Below are positions 14,891-23,112 of a stretch of 47,361 nt of DNA, one piece after another. The position numbers were made by a program, and so were the translations under genes. Each line of letters opens with the position of its first letter. The first letter of the stretch is position 1. Under the pieces are notes generated by a model, which was not told the DNA's origin, did no database searches, and saw only the letters and a list, made by a program, of their open reading frames with translations. This stretch comes from a virus. The stretch covers positions 1 through 47,361 of the IMG/VR virus record IMGVR_UViG_3300014932_000278. One strand, 5' to 3'.

Positions 14891-14921
14891 TTTGGTGAAT
14901 CAAATATTATAAGTAATTTTA
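14891..14921 (+). promoter_or_regulatory. promoter of the portal/capsid operon
   Basis: TTTG (14891-14894), a 19-base spacer and TAATTTTA (14914-14921), a good Bacteroidota promoter match. Transcription would start near 14927, just ahead of a 14-codon reading frame and a terminator-like hairpin. Confidence 0.62.
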
Positions 14922-14934
14922 CAACATAACCAGT

Positions 14935-14979
14935 ATGAAGATGTACTGCACCATTAATTTCACAGCGGGTCGAAAATAA
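14935..14979 (+). CDS. possible 14-aa leader peptide
   Basis: ATG at 14935 opens MKMYCTINFTAGRK and stops at 14979, 6 bases before a stem with a U-rich tail. The promoter, short peptide, hairpin, then gene order is that of an attenuation leader. A 14-codon frame may equally be chance. Confidence 0.3.
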   Translation: MKMYCTINFTAGRK

Positions 14980-14985
14980 CATTAT

Positions 14986-15022
14986 GCGCATATCTCTAAC
15001 AAGGGGTATGCGCTTTCTTTTT
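14986..15022 (+). terminator. terminator-like hairpin in the leader of the 15039 gene
   Basis: GCGCATA (14986-14992) pairs perfectly with TATGCGC (15007-15013), loop of 14, followed by TTTCTTTTTG. It lies between the promoter at 14891 and the ATG at 15039, so it may attenuate the structural operon or end transcripts coming from terL. Confidence 0.6.
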
Positions 15023-15038
15023 GCCAACACTTAACCAC

Positions 15039-15473
15039 ATGAACGGACTAGTCACACTTACAGAAAAGCAGAAAGCAGAGTTAGCGAACCATCCTGATTA
15101 CAATAGCGAGATGGATAAGGTGTTGAAGGAGGTGAAGATTGAGGGAGTTGATACTGATTTGCAGACAAGATTGCTTAACTGCCTGCGAGGTATGCCGTTC
15201 CTGAGCGTTGGGGTAAGTATGGCGAACTATGAAACGTTTGTAAAAGAACACCCTAATAAGTGGACTGTTTTGCTATTAAAGAAGGCAACAGAGATAGTAT
15301 TAGGGCAGTCACCAATGGCAGTTATAGGATATGCCGAAACTGATTTAGACACTTATTTGGTGTACATCAAACCCATCTACACCCTGCACGAGAACTGCGT
15401 AAAAGCCCTGCAAGAAGCAAACAACAAAGTAATACAGACATTGTTTTTACGTGAAAAGTTAAAAGGTAAATAA
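15039..15473 (+). CDS. hypothetical structural-region protein
   Basis: 144 aa from the ATG at 15039. An in-frame TTG at 15021 lies in the U-rich tail of the hairpin and is unlikely. It starts MNGLVTLTEKQKAELANHPD and is largely helical. The gene lies between terL and the portal candidate, 3 bases before the latter, so it may be an assembly or connector factor. No family recognised. Confidence 0.6.
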   Translation: MNGLVTLTEKQKAELANHPDYNSEMDKVLKEVKIEGVDTDLQTRLLNCLRGMPFLSVGVSMANYETFVKEHPNKWTVLLLKKATEIVLGQSPMAVIGYAETDLDTYLVYIKPIYTLHENCVKALQEANNKVIQTLFLREKLKGK

Positions 15474-15476
15474 GCA

Positions 15477-17444
15477 ATGACGCTCGACGACCAACAAGCC
15501 ATAGCAATTATCAAGCATCGCCCTAATGGTGATGCGATAGACATTAAAAGGTCTAAGCATGAGGTGTTAAAGGCTCATGTTACTGGCATTGGTGATGATA
15601 AGCTAATTGAGGTCATTCAAGGTTTTGAGCGTAAGCAGTACGGGGATACACGTAAGAAAATGAAAATGTCCAACAAGGATATTATCTACCGTGTCATGCA
15701 ACCGAGGAATAAAATCTACACGGCTAAAGGTGGTGTTGAAACATACACCATGAAGGATATAAAGCAGGTAGAGGATTTTAAAATATTCATGTCTGATATT
15801 CGTGGCACTCAGTCGCTAAAGGACTACATCAAACAGAATATACAGCCGATGTACGACTATGACAGCGAGGGTTTAATATGGCTCGACCTGAATAGCTACG
15901 GCTTACCCTACCCTTGTTTTAAGTCTATCATGCAAATCTATGATTATGAGTTGAACGGTCGCAAGCCCGAGTATGTGGCATTTGAACTAAGTAAGAAAGA
16001 GATTGCGCAGCTTGCAGTAATGGCAGCGGGTACAGATAACGAACTGCTTAAAGGTTCACTTATTGAGCCGCCAAAGTCTACTAATCAAAAGAAGAAAACT
16101 AACAAAGTATTCCGCATCGTCTGCGATAAATACGACAGAATCATATTCAAGGACAATTCAGCGGAGCCGATTATCATATCTCAGATTGATAACCCGTTTT
16201 CGTTCATGGGTGTTCCGGGGCTTATTGTGTCAAACATTGTGGGCGCAGGTAGCGACTACGAGGATATTTGCTATGACAGCCCGTTAAGCCCTGCGCTTGA
16301 TGTGCTTACCCAGGCAATGTTTGGGCGGTCTTTATCAAACATATCATTTGCCCGTACTGCTTACCCTAAAGAATGGATGCAGCGGCAGACCTGCCCGACT
16401 TGTAGCGGTACAAAGCTATTGAATGGTGGGACATGCCCCGAGTGCAAAGGTACAGGGGCTTTACCCGCTCAGTTGCATAGCGATGTTCTTATCATCGACT
16501 ATCGAAATGACCAAAATAAATCTATCCCTACCCCGCCGATGGGCGTTGTCCCCGCTGATGTTGAATCGTTAATAGCGATGCAAGACAGGGCGGATTATTG
16601 GGAGGACACTTTCAACTATACAATTTGGGGTGTTACTAAGGTTCAGCCTAGTACATCGCCTAGCCATTCAACAAAGCCAGCAGGTAAGGGTGGCAACGTC
16701 AGCAATACAGCATATGAAGCACAGCTAAACGACCAACCAAAGAATGACAAGTTGGTAGATTTCAGCAATTGGTACGCTGAGATACTTAAATGGTACGCTG
16801 ACGGATGCGGCAAATACCTGTATGAAGATAGCTATATCGACAGCGGTATCATGGGTGGCACTCGGTTTATGATCGAGAGCGCAGACGCTACTTTTGACAG
16901 GTTGGTTAAAGCCCGTACAGGTGGAGCGACTAAATCGGAACTTGACAGCCTCACACTTGAATACCTTGAAAATAAGTATCAGAATAACCCGATAGCATAC
17001 CGCAAATACTACATACTATTCATTGCCGAGCCGTTTTATCATGATGCAACTGCCGATGTTCTTTTATGGGATATACCTACCATTAACAAGATGGAGAAGA
17101 TATTCTTTGATGAATGGAGCGCAACGCTTGATGATGAATACTTTGCAATGACACCCGATGACGGGTTAGAAGAAAAGGTAAAGAACGACCTGCGTGAATA
17201 TGTAATGGGTCGTATGCAGGATGACGCAGCGGATGACATATTGTTGTTTACCAATACAGGGCAATTGCTCAACATTGGCGATGAAGCTAAGGTAAAAGAC
17301 GACCGCATTAAAAGCCCGTCACACTTCGGGCAGACTTACAAAGTATCAACCGTTATCGGTAGCAAGGTATCATTAACCAACAATGACGGCAGTGTAATGA
17401 TAGGCGGGTATACACTAACTGACCTGATGAAAGTTAATAATTAA
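15477..17444 (+). CDS. probable portal protein with an internal zinc-finger motif
   Basis: 655 aa. Its position directly after the terminase block and before scaffold and capsid, its size and its mixed fold point to the dodecameric portal through which DNA enters the head. Around residues 305-330 it contains CPTCSGTK and CPECKGTG, a complete DnaJ-like CxxCxGxG pair, unusual for a portal. The N-terminal third includes MSNKDIIYRVMQPRNKIYTA and the C-terminal third is acidic and helical. Assignment as portal is by context; sequence similarity was not checked. Confidence 0.7.
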   Translation: MTLDDQQAIAIIKHRPNGDAIDIKRSKHEVLKAHVTGIGDDKLIEVIQGFERKQYGDTRKKMKMSNKDIIYRVMQPRNKIYTAKGGVETYTMKDIKQVEDFKIFMSDIRGTQSLKDYIKQNIQPMYDYDSEGLIWLDLNSYGLPYPCFKSIMQIYDYELNGRKPEYVAFELSKKEIAQLAVMAAGTDNELLKGSLIEPPKSTNQKKKTNKVFRIVCDKYDRIIFKDNSAEPIIISQIDNPFSFMGVPGLIVSNIVGAGSDYEDICYDSPLSPALDVLTQAMFGRSLSNISFARTAYPKEWMQRQTCPTCSGTKLLNGGTCPECKGTGALPAQLHSDVLIIDYRNDQNKSIPTPPMGVVPADVESLIAMQDRADYWEDTFNYTIWGVTKVQPSTSPSHSTKPAGKGGNVSNTAYEAQLNDQPKNDKLVDFSNWYAEILKWYADGCGKYLYEDSYIDSGIMGGTRFMIESADATFDRLVKARTGGATKSELDSLTLEYLENKYQNNPIAYRKYYILFIAEPFYHDATADVLLWDIPTINKMEKIFFDEWSATLDDEYFAMTPDDGLEEKVKNDLREYVMGRMQDDAADDILLFTNTGQLLNIGDEAKVKDDRIKSPSHFGQTYKVSTVIGSKVSLTNNDGSVMIGGYTLTDLMKVNN

Positions 17445-17465
17445 TCACAATAAAAAACAAGCAAC

Positions 17466-17909
17466 ATGGCAAAGATTGAAACATTAACACCACCCGTAAA
17501 GGCGGTGAAAAACTTACCGACCGACCATATAGGCGCACCATTACAGCCTTTTTTGGGTACTGGCGAAGGATTGAAGGACTACGAACTGTTTACTATTGAT
17601 ATTGAAATGGCTAACAGGCAATCAACGACACGACAAGGGGTTGAGGGTTATGCTAAGTCCGTTCAGATCGTAAAGTTCAGACAGTCGGGTAAAAACTCTG
17701 AGCAAAGTATATTATTCCAAAACAAGCATGTTGGCGGCTGCATCCTTGCATCCCCGGGCATTCCAAACCATTGTACGTGGTGGTTTCCTAAAGGGGCGGT
17801 AAAGGCGGGGCAACGCTTCAAAGCTGATTCAGCAATAACAGGCGGTGCGGGTCATGCTACGACCGAAACAAAGGAACTTGTAATCTATACAGACCAACCG
17901 ATAGACTAA
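17466..17909 (+). CDS. hypothetical structural-region protein
   Basis: 147 aa. It is beta-rich, with a segment ATTETKELVIYTDQPID at the C terminus and HVGGCILASPG in the middle. It sits between portal and scaffold genes, where proteases, decoration or assembly proteins are common, but it shows no serine-protease motif. Function unknown. Confidence 0.6.
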   Translation: MAKIETLTPPVKAVKNLPTDHIGAPLQPFLGTGEGLKDYELFTIDIEMANRQSTTRQGVEGYAKSVQIVKFRQSGKNSEQSILFQNKHVGGCILASPGIPNHCTWWFPKGAVKAGQRFKADSAITGGAGHATTETKELVIYTDQPID

Positions 17910-17934
17910 TTCATAACTTTTAAAAACAAGCAAA

Positions 17935-18777
17935 ATGATAAAAATAGAATCAATAAAATCAATGCTAAAGGCTTTGAAAGTGTCTGATGAAGATATTGCA
18001 AAGCTGACCAAGGAAGGTGAGGAATTGGATTTTACCATACCCAAAGACCTGCATATTCTGAGCGATACAGAATTGCAGGATACAAAGACCCGTGTAAAGA
18101 CAGGCCACGAACAGGCATACCCTGAGATACTCGGCAAGGAACTAAATACAAAATATGAACTCGGCTTGTCTTCATCCGACGCTAAGGACTACGACAAGCT
18201 AATTGCAGCGGTACAGAAAAAAGCTATCGAGAACGCAAAACTGCCGATTGATGAAAAGGTGAAAGGTTTGGAAGCCAGCCTTAAAAAGCTACAAGACGAA
18301 GTGATCCCGGCAAAGGATAAAGAGGTGCAGGAATGGCAAGGTAAGTACAAAGAGCGTGAAACGTTCGACAAATACGCTTCTGTCATCCCCGAAACGGCTA
18401 ACAAGTACCTGACAAAAGAGGAGCATGTAAACAGGGTAAAACGTGAGGTTACAATGGGCGATAATGGCGAGGCTATCAATCCCGCAACAGGCCAGCCGTA
18501 CAAGGATAATTTGGAAAAGACTATCCTATTTGCCGACAAGGTAAAAGACCTGTACGCCACTAAGGAAAACTGGTCGCAACCAGCCGAAGCGCAAAAGAAC
18601 GCCTTTAGTCACAGCACGAGCAAGGCAAGCGTAAGCGGCACAAATCGCAGCAATTTCGACCAAGACAAGGCAATAGCAGCAGCAAGAGAGAAATATGACT
18701 TTAGCGACCCTAACCAGCGTAGGCAAGCAATGGCGGAAGTTACGACCGCTCAGATAAACGCTGCAAAGGTGGCATAA
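17935..18777 (+). CDS. probable capsid scaffolding protein
   Basis: 280 aa, highly charged and alpha-helical. A coiled-coil stretch around residues 100-140 (KGLEASLKKLQDEVIPAKDKE) precedes a proline- and glycine-bearing linker, and the C terminus is basic and alanine-rich (REKYDFSDPNQRRQAMAE). This composition and the position immediately before the capsid gene fit scaffolds that guide capsid assembly. No protease motif is visible. A strong terminator follows at 18813. Confidence 0.68.
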   Translation: MIKIESIKSMLKALKVSDEDIAKLTKEGEELDFTIPKDLHILSDTELQDTKTRVKTGHEQAYPEILGKELNTKYELGLSSSDAKDYDKLIAAVQKKAIENAKLPIDEKVKGLEASLKKLQDEVIPAKDKEVQEWQGKYKERETFDKYASVIPETANKYLTKEEHVNRVKREVTMGDNGEAINPATGQPYKDNLEKTILFADKVKDLYATKENWSQPAEAQKNAFSHSTSKASVSGTNRSNFDQDKAIAAAREKYDFSDPNQRRQAMAEVTTAQINAAKVA

Positions 18778-18812
18778 AAACTGTGTGTTTGATTTTTCAT
18801 GGGTAAGTGACG

Positions 18813-18840
18813 GGGCTATTCTTAGCCCTGTTTTTTGTTT
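18813..18840 (+). terminator. intrinsic terminator after the scaffold gene
   Basis: GGGCTA-TTCT-TAGCCC (18813-18828) followed by TGTTTTTTGTTTT. A stable stem with a long U-tract ends the portal-scaffold transcript. The capsid gene then has its own promoter. Confidence 0.85.
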
Positions 18841-19160
18841 TACGCTACCATTGGGCGAACATGCGGAATCTTTATTTTCATGTCGCATAATCTCATTATG
18901 GCAGAATGTTTATCTAATTCATGAACTATTTTTACATACTGCTTTATTTGCTTATTGTGCAAATCCTGTATTTGCTTCATAGGGATTGAAGTGTGTTTTT
19001 GCAATTCCATAATCTCTATGTCTATATGCGCATACCTGTCTTTCATCTTAGCATTTTTCTCTAACAAACCGTCGTACATCGCTTTAAGGTGAACATATTT
19101 TTCAAGCAAATCATAGTACAAATCAGTTGTAATTTCCTTTACCATTTCTTCGGTGTACAT
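18840..19160 (-). CDS. small coiled-coil protein, minus strand
   Basis: 106 aa, antisense to the structural genes. It starts MYTEEMVKEITTDLYYDLLE and continues as charged heptad-like helix (KYVHLKAMYDGLLEKNAKMK), consistent with a coiled coil. Its promoter (19179-19209) is of the Bacteroidota type. It lies between scaffold and capsid genes like a moron. Function unknown. Confidence 0.58.
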   Translation of the reverse strand: MYTEEMVKEITTDLYYDLLEKYVHLKAMYDGLLEKNAKMKDRYAHIDIEIMELQKHTSIPMKQIQDLHNKQIKQYVKIVHELDKHSAIMRLCDMKIKIPHVRPMVA

Positions 19161-19178
19161 GGGCTAAATTTTAGGGAA

Positions 19179-19209
19179 TAAAGATACGGATAAAGGCTCA
19201 ACTAAGAAA
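19179..19209 (-). promoter_or_regulatory. promoter of the minus-strand coiled-coil gene
   Basis: On the minus strand: TTTC (complement of 19206-19209), a 19-base spacer and TATCTTTA (complement of 19179-19186), followed by a short leader to the ATG at 19160. Confidence 0.5.
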
Positions 19210-19233
19210 TATTATTAGGGGAGCAAAAATATT

Positions 19234-19266
19234 TTTGTTTATTTCAAAATACATTCCGTAATTTTA
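19234..19266 (+). promoter_or_regulatory. promoter of the major capsid gene
   Basis: TTTG (19234-19237), a 21-base spacer and TAATTTTA (19259-19266). The leader to the ATG at 19404 is about 135 bases and contains three UGU-loop hairpins. Confidence 0.65.
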
Positions 19267-19269
19267 CGG
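19256..19269. promoter_or_regulatory. palindrome on the capsid promoter -7 box
   Basis: CCGTAA-TT-TTACGG is a perfect 14-bp inverted repeat that completely covers the -7 box, so a bound protein would control capsid transcription. It could also be a small hairpin at the transcript's start. Confidence 0.5.
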
Positions 19270-19309
19270 AGTAAACAGCAAAGCATCCTTCTGTTTGCCT
19301 TTCTCTTCC

Positions 19310-19368
19310 GAGGTTGTACCTCAAAGATTCTAAAGCGGGTTGTACCCATATGCGCGAGGTTGTACCTC
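19310..19368 (+). promoter_or_regulatory. three UGU-triloop hairpins in the capsid mRNA leader
   Basis: GAGGT-TGT-ACCTC (19310-19322), GGGT-TGT-ACCC (19337-19347) and GAGGT-TGT-ACCTC (19356-19368). The loop and the closing GGT/ACC are constant, while the next base pair changes from A-U to G-C in the middle copy, a compensatory change that supports RNA folding. They lie upstream of the ATG at 19404 and could bind a protein that regulates or stabilises capsid mRNA. Confidence 0.65.
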
Positions 19369-19403
19369 ACCAAACAACTTCTTACAACTCCAAATTTTTC
19401 CAA

Positions 19404-20492
19404 ATGTCATTAGCAAATTATGCGGATTCCGCCCTCTTTGGGTATCAGGGTCGTGTACGTGCAGGGTTAGCAGCCAACGAAGTACGTGAACTTGATACTA
19501 TGGTGCTGCAATATGCACTAGACAATACTCAGTTCTTCGAGAGTATCATGAACGTGAACGATATAAAAAAATCAGTTCAACGCCCCGTGTATGGCTACCA
19601 GTTCAACCGTATCACAACAGCTAACGGCACAGGTATGACCACGCAGCCAACAGGTACACTCGGCAGCTCCGTACAGGTTCCGCTTACCTTCGTAACATTC
19701 ACTCAGAACTTCGCTACATACAACGTTTCAGGACTTGATAACGTTATGCAGTTCGGTGAAATCTTTGACAATCAGGCTAAGCAGGCTATGCGTCAGATTC
19801 GTACAGGTATCCGTGAATGGATGACCAATAACCTGTACACCAACCGTACAACTGTATTGCCATCGCTCAATAGTAATATCAAGGGCGCAAACTTCAACAG
19901 CACGAACCATTGCTTTGAAATCGCAGGGTCTACGCCATATGCAAATATGTCAAGCGTAATGCGTCAGTCGGGCTATGGCTCAACTACTTTCGATGCGCTT
20001 TTTGACCCTACCCTTTACTTAGGATGGGAATACTCAACAGCGCAGGGGGTATCAAACGCTACAAACCTCGCTTACCAGTTCGCTAAAAAGCCAACTATGC
20101 CGGGTGCTGGTTACTTTGATAACGTATGGGAAGACTTAAACCTCGGAACTAACGTAGCTATTGAAGCTGATTACACCCTCGGAACTGCATTAGTTATGCC
20201 AAAGAACGCCTTTGCCTTTGTTCCGTGGATGCCAGCTAACTACTATGCTCCGGGCTTCTCTAAATCATTCGACCAGTATGTCGGTGGTTACGGAACTATC
20301 GGTGACGATAAGTATGATGGCCTCGAATATCAGATATTCGGATGGAACAACCAAAGCGACACATCGGGTTCTTACGGTTACGCTCAGTCACAAACTCAGA
20401 ACTGGCAGATAGGCTTTACCGCTGCATTTGTTACTTCTCAATTGAGCAATGCGGGTGAAACTCCTATTTACCAATTTGCGCTTGTGCCTTAA
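19404..20492 (+). CDS. major capsid protein
   Basis: 362 aa from the ATG at 19404. In-frame upstream codons from 19314 lie within the hairpin leader and are rejected. It opens MSLANYADSALFGYQGRVRA, then has long beta-rich regions with many N, T, G and aromatic residues and a helical region near EIFDNQAKQAMRQIRTGIRE, as in HK97-fold capsids. Position after the scaffold and strong private expression signals (promoter, palindrome, hairpins) support the major virion protein. Fold not verified. Confidence 0.78.
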   Translation: MSLANYADSALFGYQGRVRAGLAANEVRELDTMVLQYALDNTQFFESIMNVNDIKKSVQRPVYGYQFNRITTANGTGMTTQPTGTLGSSVQVPLTFVTFTQNFATYNVSGLDNVMQFGEIFDNQAKQAMRQIRTGIREWMTNNLYTNRTTVLPSLNSNIKGANFNSTNHCFEIAGSTPYANMSSVMRQSGYGSTTFDALFDPTLYLGWEYSTAQGVSNATNLAYQFAKKPTMPGAGYFDNVWEDLNLGTNVAIEADYTLGTALVMPKNAFAFVPWMPANYYAPGFSKSFDQYVGGYGTIGDDKYDGLEYQIFGWNNQSDTSGSYGYAQSQTQNWQIGFTAAFVTSQLSNAGETPIYQFALVP

Positions 20493-20522
20493 TCTTTAAC
20501 CTTTTAAAACGATAAAAATAAT

Positions 20523-21032
20523 ATGAAACAGATAATCATTTTAATAGCGTTAATCCTGGCTACAACATTAGCAGCAGACGCACAGGTAAGGGGAACTTAC
20601 GGGACATACCAACCGTTCGGTACATCGACCATGTCAATATGGAAGTACACAAACGGGGTTCCCGTAGCGGTGGCGGCTGGCAAACTCGATACGCTCACAA
20701 ACGTTGATACAGGTCTTGTAAGGACTTCGTTTCAGAGTAACATGGGCTTTATATTCGACTTTGCAGTTACTAAAATATCAGGAACGGTAGCAGGGACAGC
20801 ACTATTGCAGGGTAGCTTGGACAACAGCACATGGCAGACGCTTACAGGAGCAACCGCAGTATGTGCAGGTTGTCAGGGAGCATCAGCAACGATTACGAAT
20901 ACAGCAGGAACTAAGCATTATACTTGGATAGTTCCTGCCAACTCAACATCGTACCCTTATTATCAGGTACAGGCTATTACTTCGGGTACATGCACAGCGT
21001 CTTACACAGGTTCAGCGTCTTACAAATACTAA
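20523..21032 (+). CDS. secreted-type structural-region protein with signal peptide
   Basis: 169 aa. Residues 1-21 (MKQIIILIALILATTLAADA) form a textbook Sec signal peptide, with likely cleavage before Q22. The mature part is beta-rich and Thr/Ser/Ala-rich, with GSLDNSTWQTL and a Cys pair (CAGC). It directly follows the capsid gene, where head-decoration proteins are often encoded, but a signal peptide would send it out of the cytoplasm. Either it is added to virions outside the cytoplasm or it acts at the host envelope. Function unknown. Confidence 0.72.
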   Translation: MKQIIILIALILATTLAADAQVRGTYGTYQPFGTSTMSIWKYTNGVPVAVAAGKLDTLTNVDTGLVRTSFQSNMGFIFDFAVTKISGTVAGTALLQGSLDNSTWQTLTGATAVCAGCQGASATITNTAGTKHYTWIVPANSTSYPYYQVQAITSGTCTASYTGSASYKY

Positions 21033-21036
21033 TCAG

Positions 21037-22101
21037 GTGGTAAATACTAATGGTTTTGATTATGATAAAGTTTACAATGCCCTAAAGAATCGGGTGTTGT
21101 GGAAATCTCAAGGTACTGCGAGCGAAAGCAATCGGTACTTTGAGAACTTCCATCCTTTATGTGACACGACCATATTAGATAGTATTCGACCATCAGATGA
21201 CGGCAGGACATTAGCGGAATACTTAGCGGATGAACAAAGTTCGGTAGTCATGGAGTGCTTAAATGCAGTATTTAACGCACCTCAGATTATTGACCATACG
21301 AAGCTTGTTTTTTGGCGTGGAGACCAGATTCTATATCCGCAGCCTGTACCCAACCAAAACCAGTTTGTAGGGTTGAAGGTGCTAATGGGAAAAGGCGACC
21401 ACGCCATAAAAATCAGTTCCATCGAATTGTTCTTTGATAGCGACGTGACGTTCACTATGTACTACTACAATGACATGACGTTGCCGCCTATTTACTCAAA
21501 AGAGGTGAGTGCACAGGCGTACAATCAGGTTATTGTGGATACATCAGACGATATAATTCTAAACTATCTGACACCATCCACTAATAAGGGCGGTATTGTG
21601 TATATAGGGTATTATCAGGCTGACCTAGGAAGCGCACGAGCTTTGTATTATCCAATAAGCAATTCACAGTTTCACACCTGCTGGATATGGGCGTACAGCG
21701 CACCAGTAATAGCCGTTGATCCGCAGGGTAACAGGAACTTTCAGCGCAACAACATAGGTTCAAATAACCTGACTTATGGATTAAATTTTGAGGTTTCTGC
21801 TTATACCGATGCAACAAATGCCATAGTCCAAAATAAAGGGTTGCTTGATGAGCTTATAGGAAATGCGATGGCGGTTCGCAATGTAACGAGCATCGTTTAT
21901 TCTTACCGCACAGGTAGCGTTCAGCGCAATACTCAGTACAGCGGAAAGATTGATGAACTATACAAGGAACTGAACGGATTTAAGACTGATGGCGACCAAA
22001 GCCCGTACATAATGGGACTGAAAGATAAAATGAATCGGTCTATTAAAACCGTAAAGGATGGATTTCAGAAACAGGACGGGAATACAGTAGGAGTATCATA
22101 A
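21037..22101 (+). CDS. hypothetical head-tail region protein
   Basis: 354 aa, probably from the GTG at 21037, 4 bases after the previous stop. Mixed fold: a helical N terminus (FDYDKVYNALKNRVLWKSQG), beta-rich centre with many Tyr and Asn, and a helical C terminus (YSGKIDELYKELNGF). Position between capsid and tail genes suggests a connector, neck or completion protein. No family recognised. Confidence 0.68.
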   Translation: MVNTNGFDYDKVYNALKNRVLWKSQGTASESNRYFENFHPLCDTTILDSIRPSDDGRTLAEYLADEQSSVVMECLNAVFNAPQIIDHTKLVFWRGDQILYPQPVPNQNQFVGLKVLMGKGDHAIKISSIELFFDSDVTFTMYYYNDMTLPPIYSKEVSAQAYNQVIVDTSDDIILNYLTPSTNKGGIVYIGYYQADLGSARALYYPISNSQFHTCWIWAYSAPVIAVDPQGNRNFQRNNIGSNNLTYGLNFEVSAYTDATNAIVQNKGLLDELIGNAMAVRNVTSIVYSYRTGSVQRNTQYSGKIDELYKELNGFKTDGDQSPYIMGLKDKMNRSIKTVKDGFQKQDGNTVGVS

Positions 22102-22110
22102 CCACCGTAA

Positions 22111-23082
22111 ATGCCAAACATCACTTTACCAAATCCTTATGGAATAGACTACTATATACAGACTTTGCAAAGAAGATGGTATGATAGAGCATGTGCATTA
22201 TGGGGCGTAGGTGATGACAATTACAACAACTTCGGCAGGGTATATAGAAATACAGCACCCGAAGGAGATAGCGGCAAATACAATGGCTATTACCCAGAGT
22301 TTTACAATCCTGCGAAACGGGCGTATGTAGCGGGGAATAATAAGAGTAACGGAGGCGGGATGTTCTTTGAGGATACGTTGGCGGCTATGTCTTACTTCTT
22401 TTTGGATGATTCGGTAAACAGGCAGAATAACGGGGACGACTTAGCAAACTTGCAATGGTTGTTCTTTGTTGACCTGAGCAAAATTACTCCGGGCGGAATA
22501 AGTCAAACAGATGCGGCAGGTCAGCGGTTAGACGACATCGCAATAAACGATGTTCAATCTTTCTTATTGTCAAATAATTGCGGCTTTTCAGTTACTAAGA
22601 TTTACCGCAGGGTTGATAAAGTGCTTGAAAGTTTCTCAGGAGCGGCAAAGCGTGACAGCCTAAACGACGACATGCACCCCCGCTTATGTTTCCGTATCGA
22701 CCTTAAAATACCATACAACTACCTACTAAACACCCCAAACAACAGCATACCAAATATACCTGTAATGGATTGGAAAACGATAGTACTGTTTATTAAAACT
22801 TCACCCGACCCGACAAAGTTAATTCCAGTTGGTAACGGTCGTTTCATTCAGCAGGAATACGCAGTAGGCAACACGCTGACACCTAAAAAAATTGGTGACG
22901 GCAACGGTTACTTAGCAGGGCGTGAAGTTCAATATCCATTCGCTTATAATAATCAGATTCAGACCGTACCAGTTTACGACACGGTTCGGGGAATTTGGGA
23001 CAGGTCAGCAGACGCAGTATCGCCTTCATTCGGTTTTATGGATGGTGATTTTGTAGCAATAACTTTTAAAGACACAATGTAA
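22111..23082 (+). CDS. hypothetical head-tail region protein
   Basis: 323 aa. It begins MPNITLPNPYGIDYYIQTLQ and is rich in Asn, Tyr and Gly, with no signal peptide or recognised motif. Context (after a connector candidate, before the tail-tube candidate) suggests a neck, terminator or tail-completion protein. The start follows the previous stop by 9 bases. Confidence 0.66.
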   Translation: MPNITLPNPYGIDYYIQTLQRRWYDRACALWGVGDDNYNNFGRVYRNTAPEGDSGKYNGYYPEFYNPAKRAYVAGNNKSNGGGMFFEDTLAAMSYFFLDDSVNRQNNGDDLANLQWLFFVDLSKITPGGISQTDAAGQRLDDIAINDVQSFLLSNNCGFSVTKIYRRVDKVLESFSGAAKRDSLNDDMHPRLCFRIDLKIPYNYLLNTPNNSIPNIPVMDWKTIVLFIKTSPDPTKLIPVGNGRFIQQEYAVGNTLTPKKIGDGNGYLAGREVQYPFAYNNQIQTVPVYDTVRGIWDRSADAVSPSFGFMDGDFVAITFKDTM

Positions 23083-23112
23083 CAACTTTTCTAACTTTTA
23101 AATTCAACAACA

